DNA of 64,000 nucleotides from Gordonibacter pamelaeae. Its GTDB lineage: Bacteria; Actinomycetota; Coriobacteriia; Coriobacteriales; Eggerthellaceae. The stretch lies in NCBI RefSeq assembly GCF_042665095.1, contig NZ_JBHTBV010000006.1, one strand, 5' to 3'. Shown piece after piece: positions 49,561-58,780 of this stretch (positions are counted from its first letter, which is position 1; each line of letters starts with the position of its first letter). The position numbers and the translations under genes were made by a program. Under the pieces are notes generated by a model. That model saw only the letters and a list, made by a program, of their open reading frames with translations, did no database searches and had not been told where the DNA came from.

Positions 49561-51606
49561 ATGAGCGTCTACACCGGCAACATCGTGTCCGGCCTTCTGA
49601 CCTTCCCGCTGATCGCCTTCGCCATCACGCTGCCCTACATGGTCTACCAGTACCGCAAGTTCGGCTCCATCCCCTGGCTGCGCACGCTCATCGTGTACTC
49701 GTTCGTCTTCTATATGCTCGTGGCCTACTACATGGTCATCCTGCCGCTGCCCGAGAACCGCTCGGCCGTGGTGCCCTACGCGGCGCACCCGCAGCTCGTG
49801 CCGTTCCACTTCGTTCAGCTCATCGCGGACAGCTCTGCAGCCTCGCTCGCGGACCCCTCCACCTGGCCGGGCCTGCTGCGCAACCCCAACGTCTACGAAG
49901 CCTTCTTCAACGTGCTGCTGCTGGTGCCCCTGGGCATGTACTTGCGCTACTACTTCAGGCGCACGTGGTGGCAGACGCTGCTCATCGGGTTCGCCACCAC
50001 GCTGTTCTACGAGACGTCGCAGATCACGGGATTGTGGGGCCTGTACGCGCATCCGTACCGCCTGTTCGACGTGGACGACCTCATGCTGAACACGCTCGGC
50101 GCCATGGTGGGCTTCTGGGCGGTGGGGCCCGCGATGCGCGTGCTGCCCGACATGCGGCTCGTGAACATGGAGGCACGCGAGGAGGGGCTGCGCGCCAGCG
50201 TCACCCGGCGCGCGTTGTCGTTTCTGATCGATATACTGGCGTCCCAGGCGGCGGCCGGCCTCCTCGCCGGGGTTTTCAGGATGCTGGGAGCGCAGGCTGC
50301 CATCGAGGCCGCAGGCGGTAGCTGGGACGCAGCGGTGCGGGGCATAGAGCTGGCCTCGCTTGCCGTGCTCTTCGCTCTCGTGCCGGCGCTCACCCGCGGG
50401 CAGACGCTCGGCCAAAAGCTGCTGAAGCTGCGCATCGTGCGCCCCGACGCCTCGCCGGCGCGTTGGTACCAGCCTGCGGCGCGCTACGGCCTGCTACTCC
50501 TGTTCGCCTGGGTGCCGTTCGCCCTGTTGTCGGGCATCGTGGGCCTGGACACGGGCCGAACAGGCGAGATGGGTGCGCTCGCGGCATTCGCAGCACGACA
50601 CCAAGCGGGCATCATCTGGGCCTGGCTCGCGTTCATGGCCGCCTGGGCCGTGTCGCTCGGCGTGCGCGCCGTGCGCGCGGCGGTGCTGAAGCGGCCGTTC
50701 GTCATGCTCAACGGCGTGTTGTCGAACACGCGGGTCATGACCGTGGAGGGCGTCGAGCTCGAACGCGATCGCCGGACCGTGATGGACGTGGCCGAGGTGG
50801 CCGCGCTCGAACGCCGTATAGCCGAGGACGGCACGCCGCTCGCCACGCTCATGGAGCGCGCGGGGAACGCCGTGGCCGACGAGGTGCGCGCCTGGGTGCC
50901 CGACCCCTCCCCCGTCGTGGTGCTCGCCGGCTCCGGGAACAACGGCGGCGACGGCTGGGTATGCGCCCGCGCGCTGGCCGAGGCGGGCTACCCCGTGACG
51001 CTCGTCGCGCCCGACCTTGCCGAGCGCCTGCATGCCGAGCCGGCGCGCACGACGGCGCTCGCGGCGTTCTCCGACGCGGCAGCACGCGACCTGCCGCTCT
51101 CGGTGCTCATCGCGCCCGATGCCGACGTGCTGTCCGACGCCTTCGAGAAGGCAGGGGCCGTGGTGGACGCGCTCCTGGGCACCGGCTTCTCCGGCGACGA
51201 GGTGCGCGAACCGTACGCAGCTTGGATACGCGCCGCCAACCGCCGGCGGTTCGAGGGCGCGCGCGGCAGGGGCCGCGGCCGGCATCGCAAGCGCACGCAC
51301 GAGCGCGGGGAGCACGAGCGGCCCCGGCGCACGCTGCCCGCGAAGGCGAAGGGGGCGCCCTTCGCCGTGGCCGTGGACGTGCCAAGCGGCCTTGCGGCCC
51401 AGACCGGCGCCGCAGCACGGCCGACGTTCGCCGCCGACCTGACCGTGACCATGCTCGCGTTCAAGCCCGGCCTGGCAGGGCCCGCCGCCGCCCCGTGGAC
51501 CGGCGCCGTGAAGCTGGCGAAGCTCGGCGTGGACGTGCCCGCCCTGCGAAACGAGCTGCGCGGCAACGCGGCCGGCGACGGGGCGGGAGCCGATGCCCAG
51601 GCCTAG
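49561..51606 (+). CDS. VanZ-RDD membrane protein fused to NAD(P)HX epimerase
   Basis: 681 residues in one open frame. Residues 10-185: VanZ-like, with four or five helices and FETSQITGLWGLYAHPYRLF-type DVDDLMLNTLGAMVG. Residues 190-385: RDD domain (RRALSFLIDILASQ, GQTLGQKLLKLRIVRP). Residues 405-665: YjeF_N epimerase (LMERAGNAVADEVRAW, AGSGNNGGDGWVCARALAEA at about 456-475, DALLGTGFSGDEVREPY, AVDVPSGLAAQ at 604). A 37-residue basic insert (561-597) lies in the epimerase. The epimerase repairs damaged NAD(P)H; no ADP-dependent dehydratase (NnrD) partner is next to it. An internal ATG (50782) could yield a free epimerase, but no ribosome site is seen there. Fusion is new to me. Confidence 0.82.
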   Translation: MSVYTGNIVSGLLTFPLIAFAITLPYMVYQYRKFGSIPWLRTLIVYSFVFYMLVAYYMVILPLPENRSAVVPYAAHPQLVPFHFVQLIADSSAASLADPSTWPGLLRNPNVYEAFFNVLLLVPLGMYLRYYFRRTWWQTLLIGFATTLFYETSQITGLWGLYAHPYRLFDVDDLMLNTLGAMVGFWAVGPAMRVLPDMRLVNMEAREEGLRASVTRRALSFLIDILASQAAAGLLAGVFRMLGAQAAIEAAGGSWDAAVRGIELASLAVLFALVPALTRGQTLGQKLLKLRIVRPDASPARWYQPAARYGLLLLFAWVPFALLSGIVGLDTGRTGEMGALAAFAARHQAGIIWAWLAFMAAWAVSLGVRAVRAAVLKRPFVMLNGVLSNTRVMTVEGVELERDRRTVMDVAEVAALERRIAEDGTPLATLMERAGNAVADEVRAWVPDPSPVVVLAGSGNNGGDGWVCARALAEAGYPVTLVAPDLAERLHAEPARTTALAAFSDAAARDLPLSVLIAPDADVLSDAFEKAGAVVDALLGTGFSGDEVREPYAAWIRAANRRRFEGARGRGRGRHRKRTHERGEHERPRRTLPAKAKGAPFAVAVDVPSGLAAQTGAAARPTFAADLTVTMLAFKPGLAGPAAAPWTGAVKLAKLGVDVPALRNELRGNAAGDGAGADAQA

Positions 51607-51615
51607 CGCCCGCGC

Positions 51616-52056
51616 CTAGCCCTCCACCTTGTACACGTAGAGCCCGGCCAGGGAGCCGTCTTCGTAGAAGCTCACATTGAACTGGGCTTTCTGGTTCTCG
51701 TAATCGGCACGTTGGATGACGGTGACGGCCGATCGGCCGGCCGGCTCGCTCTGGCCGTACTTCACATCTGTGAAGCCCTCGAACGCGCCGAACTGGTCGA
51801 GGGCGCCGCCCAAGCCCTGCTCCAGCTTCTCGGCGGTCGCGTTCTTGTCATCCCAGCGGGCAGCCACCTCGTCGAAGTCGCGCGCGTTAACCAGGTCGAT
51901 GACCTCGCGCGCCTGCGCGGTGACGGCAGCCTCGTCCGCCCAGGCGGGCAGCCCCTCCCGATAGTTCTCGTCCGAGGCGCTCGACCCGCAGCCCGCCAAG
52001 CACAGCACGGCCAGCGCGGCCACGAGCACCGCCGCTGCCAGCATCCTCTTCTTCAT
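51616..52056 (-). CDS. DUF3887-like lipoprotein, copy 1
   Basis: 146 residues with lipoprotein signal (MKKRMLAAAVLVAALAVL, lipobox LAGC, Cys near residue 23). The mature domain holds a DUF3887-like alpha/beta fold: VTAQAREVIDLVNARDFDEV, LGGALDQFGAFEGFTDVKYG and AVTVIQRADYENQKAQFNVS. Role unknown. It shares the segment EGLPAWADEAAVT with the next gene, so the pair arose by duplication. Confidence 0.8.
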   Translation of the reverse strand: MKKRMLAAAVLVAALAVLCLAGCGSSASDENYREGLPAWADEAAVTAQAREVIDLVNARDFDEVAARWDDKNATAEKLEQGLGGALDQFGAFEGFTDVKYGQSEPAGRSAVTVIQRADYENQKAQFNVSFYEDGSLAGLYVYKVEG

Positions 52057-52083
52057 AAAGCCGCTCCTTCCACCACAGGGTAC

Positions 52084-52524
52084 CTAGCTGATGCGGAATC
52101 CGACAAGCCTGCCGTCCTCGGCGATGCCGACGGAGTAGACCAGGTCGTCGTTCTCGCAATGCGCCTGCTGGACCACGATGGCCGCCACGCCGTCCGCGCC
52201 TCCGTCGTAGTGCGCGAAGGACACGTCGCCGTACGATTCGAAGCCGCCCACGTCCTCGGCCGCCCGGCCGGCCTTCTCGAAATCAGAGGCGGCCGGCGCG
52301 GGCTCGCCGAACAACGCCGCCAAGCCATCGTAATCCCTTGCAACGAACAGGTCTATCGCATCGCGCGCCTGCTCGGTGACAGCAGCCTCGTCCGCCCAGG
52401 CGGGCAGTCCCTCGACATCCTCCTGGGCCTTTCCGCCCGCTGCATCCCCCGAGCTGCATCCCACCAAGCCGAGCATCAGCGTCACGGCTGCCAGCAAGGC
52501 GACGAGCACCAGTCTTTTCCTCAT
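52084..52524 (-). CDS. DUF3887-like lipoprotein, copy 2
   Basis: 146 residues. Signal MRKRLVLVALLAAVTLMLG, lipobox LVGC. The mature part has EGLPAWADEAAVTEQARDAI, FGEPAPAASDFEKAGRAA and IVVQQAHCENDDLVYSVGIA, aligned with copy 1 throughout. ATG 52524 follows AGAGGGATG. It lies upstream of copy 1, 27 bases apart, so both are on one transcript. Confidence 0.8.
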   Translation of the reverse strand: MRKRLVLVALLAAVTLMLGLVGCSSGDAAGGKAQEDVEGLPAWADEAAVTEQARDAIDLFVARDYDGLAALFGEPAPAASDFEKAGRAAEDVGGFESYGDVSFAHYDGGADGVAAIVVQQAHCENDDLVYSVGIAEDGRLVGFRIS

Positions 52525-52631
52525 GGAGCATCCCTCTTCCTCCGAGCCCAGCCGGACCCCCGGCCGTTCCCGCCATCCACGTTCTCCGCCCGACCATCCC
52601 CAAAGGATATCAGAAACGCACCCTGTCGGCA

Positions 52632-52669
52632 CAAAAAGACCCTCCTCCGGATGGGGGTCCGGAGGAGGG
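52632..52669 (-). terminator. Terminator of the ferritin-like gene
   Basis: CCCTCCTCCGGA (52640-52651) and its complement (52658-52669), six-base loop; on the minus strand the hairpin is followed by TCTTTTTG. Confidence 0.85.
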
Positions 52670-52794
52670 CCATGCAGTGCGCACTGAGGAGAAGGGGAAG
52701 GTGCGCATGCTTCACGTGCCCGTCGAAGGTTTGAGAGAGAGAGGGGGGGTTCACACGAGAGACGAGACGACGGGTCACTCGAATAGGTTGTCTT

Positions 52795-53187
52795 CTACTT
52801 GCTGCTCCTGCCCGACTCCAGCTCCTCTTGGGTGCCGGTGTCGTTGCGTATGGACGATCCCATGAGGTCGTCGGCCACGCTCTTGTCGATGCCCAGCTCG
52901 GCCATCATGCCCTCGACTTCGCCCACGCCTTCCGCCAAGTGCCCGGCCTCGGCTGGATCGAGGTACTGGAGCAGTGCGAGCAGCTCGCCCATGTGCTCCT
53001 TCTCCTCGTCGGCGATATCCAGGAACACCTTGCGCGCCACCTCGTCATCGGTAGCCACCGCGTGCGCCTCGTAGAGCATCTGGGCCTCCAGCTCGCCGGT
53101 CAGCTCCACGCGCACGGCCTGCACGAGCTCCTGCTTCGTCATCGTGCGCGGGACATTCGCGACGAACGGGTTTGCTAGCTCGGGCAT
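52795..53187 (-). CDS. Ferritin-like diiron protein
   Basis: 130 residues. Four-helix ferritin-like carboxylate pattern: VRVELTGELEAQMLYEAHA (first Glu pair) and FLDIADEEKEHMGELLALLQ (ExxH-type metal ligands in DEEKEH). Helix 4 is less obvious, and the C-terminus (GTQEELESGRSSK) is a tail. The small size resembles rubrerythrin-like or encapsulin-cargo ferritins; no rubredoxin domain. Likely role is iron or peroxide handling. ATG 53187 follows AAGGAG. Confidence 0.78.
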   Translation of the reverse strand: MPELANPFVANVPRTMTKQELVQAVRVELTGELEAQMLYEAHAVATDDEVARKVFLDIADEEKEHMGELLALLQYLDPAEAGHLAEGVGEVEGMMAELGIDKSVADDLMGSSIRNDTGTQEELESGRSSK

Positions 53188-53500
53188 GGCGTGCTCCTTC
53201 TCGATGCGGTCCGCTGCCGTTTCCGGCGCGGAGGGGGTCGTCGTTTCGGACAAGCAGTACCTTAAGCCACCGCAGCACGTCCCACAACGCGATTCCCCCG
53301 ACGGTAAGCCCCCGGTCATCGCGTTGTCACCGCCCCGTTAGATAAAGCGCACCCTCGCGCTCATAGAAAGCCGGAGCGGGGGCGGGCGCGCCGCAAGCCC
53401 CCGCGCCATGGGAACGCCCCGGACGCACGAGACAGGGAAATCGTCCTCCCTGCGTTATACTTGAAGGCAATGCAACCGAATCGAGAGGGGCGGGACGAAG
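53188..53500. other. Divergent stretch between ferritin-like and methyltransferase genes
   Basis: 313 bases. TATACT at 53456-53461 may be the -10 for the methyltransferase. No promoter for the ferritin-like gene stands out, and no gene is visible. Confidence 0.45.
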
Positions 53501-54325
53501 ATGGAATGGGATGCGGAGCTCTACGACGGGCAGCACGGCTACGTGGGGGCGTACGGCGAGGCGCTCGTGCAGCTCGTGCGCGAGGAGGCCGCCCGGCGCG
53601 GTGACGGGGCCGCCCCCCTGCGCATCCTCGACGTGGGCTGCGGCACGGGGGCGCACCTGGACGCGCTCGCCGAGATCGGCCCCGTCACCGGCGTCGACTC
53701 CTCGCCGGAGATGCTGGAGAAGGCGCGCGCAAGTCATCCGAAAGCCTCCCTCGCAGAGGCGGACGCCTGCGCCCTGCCGTTCGAGGGCGCGTTCGACGTG
53801 GCGTTCTCCAACGCCGTGTTCCATTGGGTGCCCGACCAGGTGGCGCTGCTCAAGAGCGTGGCAGGCGCGCTCGACGACGGCGGCCTGCTCGTGGCCGAGA
53901 TGGGCGCCCACGGCAACATCGCAGGCATCGAGGAGGGCTACACCCAGGCCCTGCGCAAGCACAGCGGCGACTACTCGGGGCGGTTCTGCTTCCCGAAGGA
54001 GGCGGCTTACCGCCGCCTGCTGGGCATCGCCGGCTTCGAGGTCGAGCAGATGGAGGCGTTCGACCGCCCCACCCCGCTCGCCGACGGCAGGGAGGGCCTG
54101 CGCCGGTTCGCCGAGCAGTTCTTCGCGAAGAGCCTGCACCTGTACCGCGAGGACGAGCGCGCCGCCATCCTCGACGATCTGGAGCAGGCGTGCGAGGACG
54201 ACCTCTGGGACGAGGGGGCCGGCTGCTGGGTCGCCGACTACCGCCGCCTGCGCTTCACCGCCCGCAAGGTCCGCTCCGTTCGCGGCGCCGGCGGCATGGC
54301 CCAGCTAAGCGTCCTGGGCTCGTAG
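53501..54325 (+). CDS. SAM-dependent methyltransferase
   Basis: 274 residues, class I Rossmann fold. SAM-binding motif I is ILDVGCGTGAHLDALAEIG; motif II is VTGVDSSPEMLEKARA; ADACALPFEGAFDVAFSNAV then HWVPDQ form motifs III-IV, as in trans-aconitate or UbiE-like enzymes. Substrate unknown. It converges with gpsA, 12 bases away. Confidence 0.87.
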   Translation: MEWDAELYDGQHGYVGAYGEALVQLVREEAARRGDGAAPLRILDVGCGTGAHLDALAEIGPVTGVDSSPEMLEKARASHPKASLAEADACALPFEGAFDVAFSNAVFHWVPDQVALLKSVAGALDDGGLLVAEMGAHGNIAGIEEGYTQALRKHSGDYSGRFCFPKEAAYRRLLGIAGFEVEQMEAFDRPTPLADGREGLRRFAEQFFAKSLHLYREDERAAILDDLEQACEDDLWDEGAGCWVADYRRLRFTARKVRSVRGAGGMAQLSVLGS

Positions 54326-54337
54326 GCCGCCGGAACC

Positions 54338-55339
54338 CTACAGCCCGTAGAACTCGGTGGTGAGGGGCCGGCTCGTGAGCGTCTTGGCCACGTCGCGCGG
54401 ATCGGTGCCCTCCCACACCACGCTGCGCACGACATCGGTGATGGGCAGCTCCACCCCGTAGGCGTCGGCCAGCGTCTTGAGCGTCCGGCAGGCCAGCGCG
54501 CCCTCCACCACCATGTGCGTGCGCTCCGTGAACTCCTCGAGGGTGCCACCCTCGGCCAGGAGCTTGCCGAAGCGGCGGTTGCGCGAGTGCTCGGAGGTGC
54601 AGGTGGCCACAAGGTCGCCCGTGCCGGCCAGCCCCATGCACGTGAGGGCCTGACCGCCGCAGCGCACCACCAGCCGGCTCATCTCGGCAATGCCGCGCGT
54701 CATGAGCATGGCCGCCGTGTTGTCGCCGAACCCGATGCCGTAGGACACGCCCACCGCGATGGCGATGACGTTCTTGAACGCGGCGCACAGCTCCACGCCG
54801 ATGACGTCGTCGCTGGCGTAGGTGCGGAAGGCGTCGCTGGCGAACAGCTCCTGGAAGAACGCCGCCGTCCCCGCGTCGGGGCTGGCCACCACCGTGCCCG
54901 ACGGGATGCCGCGTATGACCTCGGCCGCGAAGTTGGGGCCGGAGAGCACGGCCAGGCGCGTCGCATTGCCCATCTCGGCCTCGAACACCTCCACCGGCAG
55001 AAGGCCGCTGCCCTCCTCGACGCCCTTCGAGCAGACGATTACCGGGAAATCCTCGCCCACGAGGCCGGCCAGCCGGTCCGCCACGTCGCGCATGATGCTC
55101 GACGGCGTGACGATGACGGCGGCGCAGGCGCCCTCCAGCACCTCCTCATGCGAGGAGGTGGCTGCGATGCGCTCGGACAGCACGACGTCGCTCAGGTAGC
55201 GCGGGTTGCGGTGATCGGCGTTGATCGCCGCCGCCACCTCGGGCTTGCGCGCCCACAGCCCCACGTCGTGCCCGTTGCCGGCCAACACCTGCGCCAGCGC
55301 CGTCCCCCAAGAGCCTGCCCCGATAACCGCTATCCTCAT
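54338..55339 (-). CDS. gpsA: Glycerol-3-phosphate dehydrogenase [NAD(P)+]
   Basis: Makes sn-glycerol 3-phosphate, the acceptor for PlsY. 333 residues: nucleotide-binding IAVIGAGSWGTALAQVLAGN, substrate and catalytic Lys regions VCSKGVEEGSGL and CAAFKNVIAIAVG, and GFGDNTAAMLMTRGIAEM. It ends the DUF512-der-plsY-gpsA operon, 7 bases after plsY. Confidence 0.96.
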   Translation of the reverse strand: MRIAVIGAGSWGTALAQVLAGNGHDVGLWARKPEVAAAINADHRNPRYLSDVVLSERIAATSSHEEVLEGACAAVIVTPSSIMRDVADRLAGLVGEDFPVIVCSKGVEEGSGLLPVEVFEAEMGNATRLAVLSGPNFAAEVIRGIPSGTVVASPDAGTAAFFQELFASDAFRTYASDDVIGVELCAAFKNVIAIAVGVSYGIGFGDNTAAMLMTRGIAEMSRLVVRCGGQALTCMGLAGTGDLVATCTSEHSRNRRFGKLLAEGGTLEEFTERTHMVVEGALACRTLKTLADAYGVELPITDVVRSVVWEGTDPRDVAKTLTSRPLTTEFYGL

Positions 55340-55346
55340 CCTGAGC

Positions 55347-56006
55347 CTACGCTTTCTTCTTGTCGCCTATCCTGCTCTCGGTGCCGGCACGCAGGCGCTT
55401 GATGTTCTCGCGGTGCGCCCACACCACCGTCAGCCCCGCCAGCGTGCACAGGGCGACGGCGATCCAGTCGCCCCAGAAGTAGTACAGCGAGAAGAACGGG
55501 CAGGACAGGGCCGCGGCTATCGAGCCGATGGACACGCGCTTCGTAGCCACCACCAGCACGATGAATATGAGCAGCTCCAAGCAGGCGCCCACCCAGCCGA
55601 ACGTGACGAACAGGCAGCCCACGGCAACCGCGATGCCCTTGCCGCCCTTGAAGCCCAGCCAGGGGCTGAAGATATGGCCCCACACGCAGCCGAGGAACGC
55701 GACGGCCAGCAAGGTGTCGTAGCTGACGAGCGCATCGGGCGCCAGCCCCCCGCCCGGCAGGAACTGCCAGCTGAACCACCAGGCCAGCACGCCCGAGAGC
55801 AGGCCCTTGCCGAAGTCGAGCACGAACACGGCGTAGCCGCCCACCTTGCCCATCGTGCGGATGGCGTTCGTGGTGCCGATGTTGCCCGAGCCATGCTCGC
55901 GCAGGTCGGTGTGGTAGAACACCTTCGAGATGATGAGGCCCCACGGAACGGAGCCCAGGAGGAATGCCGCGACGAACAGCGCGGCCGCAACCAGCAGATC
56001 CTGCAT
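55347..56006 (-). CDS. plsY: Glycerol-3-phosphate acyltransferase PlsY
   Basis: Membrane acyltransferase that uses acyl-phosphate from PlsX. 219 residues with about six helices. Family motifs: GSVPWGLIISKVFYHTDLR, the HGSGNIGTTNAIRTMGK loop, and FLGCVWGHIFSPWLGFKGGK. ATG 56006 follows the der stop by 8 bases. The C-terminus (ESRIGDKKKA) is basic. Confidence 0.94.
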   Translation of the reverse strand: MQDLLVAAALFVAAFLLGSVPWGLIISKVFYHTDLREHGSGNIGTTNAIRTMGKVGGYAVFVLDFGKGLLSGVLAWWFSWQFLPGGGLAPDALVSYDTLLAVAFLGCVWGHIFSPWLGFKGGKGIAVAVGCLFVTFGWVGACLELLIFIVLVVATKRVSIGSIAAALSCPFFSLYYFWGDWIAVALCTLAGLTVVWAHRENIKRLRAGTESRIGDKKKA

Positions 56007-56014
56007 CGTACCCC

Positions 56015-57331
56015 TTAGTCCTTCTTCTTGAACTTCAGCTTCACCGGCGTGCCCACGAGGTCGAAGCCCTCGCGCAGGCGGTTCTCCAAAAAGCGCTCGT
56101 AGTTGTCCGTGACCAGGTCGGGCCGGTTCACGAAGAACGTGAAGTACGGCGGGCACGTGCCCGTCTGCGTCACGTACTTCATACGCAGAACGGCCTTGCC
56201 GTTGCTCACCGTGTGCCCGCCCTCGCGGATGCCGGAGAGCCACGTGTTCAGCTTGTTCGTGGGGATGGTCTGGCTGAAGTTCTCGTACGCCTCGTCGATG
56301 GCCTCCCAGATGCGGTCGACCTTCTTGCCGGTGAGGGCCGAGATGGCCACGACCGGCGCATAGCCCACGAACGTCATGCGGTCGGCGATGCGCTCGCGTA
56401 TGTCGGCCTTGGCCTCGGGTCCTTCCACGAGGTCCCATTTGTTCAGCACGATGACCATGGCGCAGCCGCGCTCGGCCGCGTAGCCCGCCACGCGCTGGTC
56501 CTGGTCGGTCAGGCCGAGCGTGGAGTCGATGACGAGCAGCGCCACGTCGGCGCGGTCGATGGCGCGCATGGCGCGCACGAAGCCGTAGTACTCCACGTCC
56601 TGGTCGATCTGGCTCTTGCGGCGCAGGCCCGCCGTGTCCACGATGGTGTAGAGGGTGCCGTCGTGCTCGACGGCCGTGTCGATGGCGTCGCGCGTGGTGC
56701 CCGCCACATCGGACACGATGGAGCGGTCGCCCTTCGTCATCTTGTTCGTGAGCGACGACTTGCCGGCGTTCGGGCGGCCGATGATGGCCACGTTGATGGA
56801 GGGTTCCTCCTCCTCGTCGGCGGGCACTTCCGCACGGCGCAGCTCTTCCACCACGGCATCGAGCAAATCTCCCGTGCCATGGCCGTGCGTGGAGGACACC
56901 GGCCAGGGATCGCCCACCCCCAGCTGGTAGAACTCCCACAGCTCGTCGGTGCGGTTCGGGGTGTCCATCTTGTTCACCACCAAGAACACCGGCTTGCCCG
57001 CCTTGCGGAGGATGCGCGCGACGGCCTCGTCGTCGGCGTTGATCCCCGTCTTGCCGTCCACGATGAAGATGACGACGTCGGCCTCGTTCGCGCCGGCGAT
57101 GGCCTGCGCGCGGATGGAGCCTTGGAAGGCGTCGTCGTCGCCCATCTCGATGCCGCCGGTGTCGACGAGCTTGAACTCGACGCCGTTCCAGTCGGCCTCA
57201 TGGTACGAGCGGTCGCGCGTGACGCCGCGCATCTCGTGGACGATGGCCTCGTCGGCCTGGGCTATGCGGTTCACGAAGGTGGACTTGCCGACGTTCGGCC
57301 GTCCGACCACCGCGACGAGTGGCAGGGGCAT
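56015..57331 (-). CDS. der: Ribosome assembly GTPase Der (EngA)
   Basis: Essential GTPase in 50S assembly. 438 residues with two G domains: GRPNVGKSTFVNRIAQ (residue 9) with DTGGIEMGDDDAF and NKMDTPN, then GRPNAGKSSLTNKMTKG (about 188) with DTAGLRRKSQ and NKWDLVEG; the KH-like C-terminal domain runs from about 350 (RMKYVTQTGTCPPYFTFFVN). The order DUF512-der-plsY-gpsA is widely conserved. Confidence 0.96.
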   Translation of the reverse strand: MPLPLVAVVGRPNVGKSTFVNRIAQADEAIVHEMRGVTRDRSYHEADWNGVEFKLVDTGGIEMGDDDAFQGSIRAQAIAGANEADVVIFIVDGKTGINADDEAVARILRKAGKPVFLVVNKMDTPNRTDELWEFYQLGVGDPWPVSSTHGHGTGDLLDAVVEELRRAEVPADEEEEPSINVAIIGRPNAGKSSLTNKMTKGDRSIVSDVAGTTRDAIDTAVEHDGTLYTIVDTAGLRRKSQIDQDVEYYGFVRAMRAIDRADVALLVIDSTLGLTDQDQRVAGYAAERGCAMVIVLNKWDLVEGPEAKADIRERIADRMTFVGYAPVVAISALTGKKVDRIWEAIDEAYENFSQTIPTNKLNTWLSGIREGGHTVSNGKAVLRMKYVTQTGTCPPYFTFFVNRPDLVTDNYERFLENRLREGFDLVGTPVKLKFKKKD

Positions 57332-57340
57332 GATGGCACC

Positions 57341-58780
57341 TCACAGGTTGGTTCGGTCAGGGGCCGGGCTCTCGCGCCCGGCCAAGTCGACGATCTCCCG
57401 CAGGAAATCGGACGCGTTACAGGATACCACGGCAAGGGGGGCGCCCGCGCCCTTTTCCATATCCTCCAAACTCATGTCATCGAGCGTCACCGAATCGTCG
57501 TTGAATATGACGCGCGGGAGGAGGAACAAGGTGCGCGATCGCGTTTCGCTGTCCTGCCGCACGGCCCCGCGCACGGCCGCCGCTATGTCGCAGCCGCAGA
57601 GGAGCCCCGTCACGTCGACGTTGCCGCCGAAGAATCCGTTCTCCACGTAAAGGGGTTCGAACAGGCCGGCGAGCGGGCTCGCCGCCGCCAGCGGCCCCAG
57701 GAAGTGCCGCGTGGCGCAGCCGGCGATGTAGCGCGCCCGCAGCCCGGCCGCCCGCAGCGCGTCCGCGGCACGCTCGGGCAGGCCCGCCGCCGCGGCTTGC
57801 TCCCAGTCGTCCACGAACGAGCGGATGATGCCCACGCCGTCCTCGAACATGCCGAAGTCGCCGTAGTGTCCCGCTGGCGGCAGGTTGTCCAGCAGCGTGG
57901 GGCCGTAGGCGTTATGGTAGAACTCGTCGGCCGGAAAGGCCCACATGCTCCCGCGCTCGGCGAGCGCCCGCCGCTGGAACGGCACGACCAGGTCCATGAC
58001 GGCGCGCGACGACACGGGATCGTTGAAGCTGCGGTCGAAGACGCTCTGGTGCTTCGTGAAGCCCAGCGGCACGATGCACACGTCCAAGATGCCGGGACGC
58101 GCATAGGCCCAGGTCAGCGTATCCTCGAGCACGGCCCCGTCGTTCTGGCCGGGCACGAGCACGATCTGGGCGTGGAACTCGATGCCGGCGGCCAGCAGCC
58201 GCTCCAGCACGTCGATGCCGTGCTGCGCATGCCGCCCGATCATACGGCGGCGCACGTCGGGGTCGGCCACGTGCAGCGACAGGCGCAGGGGCGAGATGCG
58301 CTGCTCCACGATGCGCTGCTCGTCCTCGGGTTTCAGGTTGGTGAAGGTGACGAACGTGCCCGCAAGGAAGCTCAAGCGGAAGTCGTCGTCGCGCAGCGTG
58401 AGCGACGAGCGCATGTCATCGGGCAGCTGGCGCATGAAGCAGAAGGTGCAGGCATTGCGGCATTGCCTCACCCCGTCGAACACGACGCCCTCGAACTCGA
58501 AGCCCCAGTCCTCGCCCTCGCCGCGCTCGAGCTCCACGACCCCCTCGTCGCCGTCGAGGTCGATGTAGCCGAGCTCCATGACGTCGTCGGACGCGAGCCA
58601 TCGCCAGTCGATGAGGTCGCGCACCGGCCAACCGTCCACGCTGGTCACAAAGCAACCCGGCTCGAACCCCGCGTCGTCGGCAGGACTCCCCGGCGCCACC
58701 GCGCGCACGAGCGCCCGCGGCGCGTTGGACTCGCCGATCCGCGCCGCGCGTTCGATGTCCTTGGAGGGATAGGTGCTCAT
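57341..58780 (-). CDS. DUF512/PDZ radical-SAM-like protein
   Basis: 479 residues. The N-terminal part is PDZ-like (VRAVAPGSPADDAGFEPGCF), then a CRNACTFCFM motif (CxxxCxxC, one Fe-S cluster) and the DUF512 C-terminal half (VIFNDDSVTLDDMSLEDMEK). Members are next to der in most clostridia and actinobacteria; activity is not established. ATG 58780 overlaps the AbiEii stop (ATGA) and its ribosome site GAAGG lies in that gene. The stated start could also be TTG 58786. Confidence 0.88.
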   Translation of the reverse strand: MSTYPSKDIERAARIGESNAPRALVRAVAPGSPADDAGFEPGCFVTSVDGWPVRDLIDWRWLASDDVMELGYIDLDGDEGVVELERGEGEDWGFEFEGVVFDGVRQCRNACTFCFMRQLPDDMRSSLTLRDDDFRLSFLAGTFVTFTNLKPEDEQRIVEQRISPLRLSLHVADPDVRRRMIGRHAQHGIDVLERLLAAGIEFHAQIVLVPGQNDGAVLEDTLTWAYARPGILDVCIVPLGFTKHQSVFDRSFNDPVSSRAVMDLVVPFQRRALAERGSMWAFPADEFYHNAYGPTLLDNLPPAGHYGDFGMFEDGVGIIRSFVDDWEQAAAAGLPERAADALRAAGLRARYIAGCATRHFLGPLAAASPLAGLFEPLYVENGFFGGNVDVTGLLCGCDIAAAVRGAVRQDSETRSRTLFLLPRVIFNDDSVTLDDMSLEDMEKGAGAPLAVVSCNASDFLREIVDLAGRESPAPDRTNL

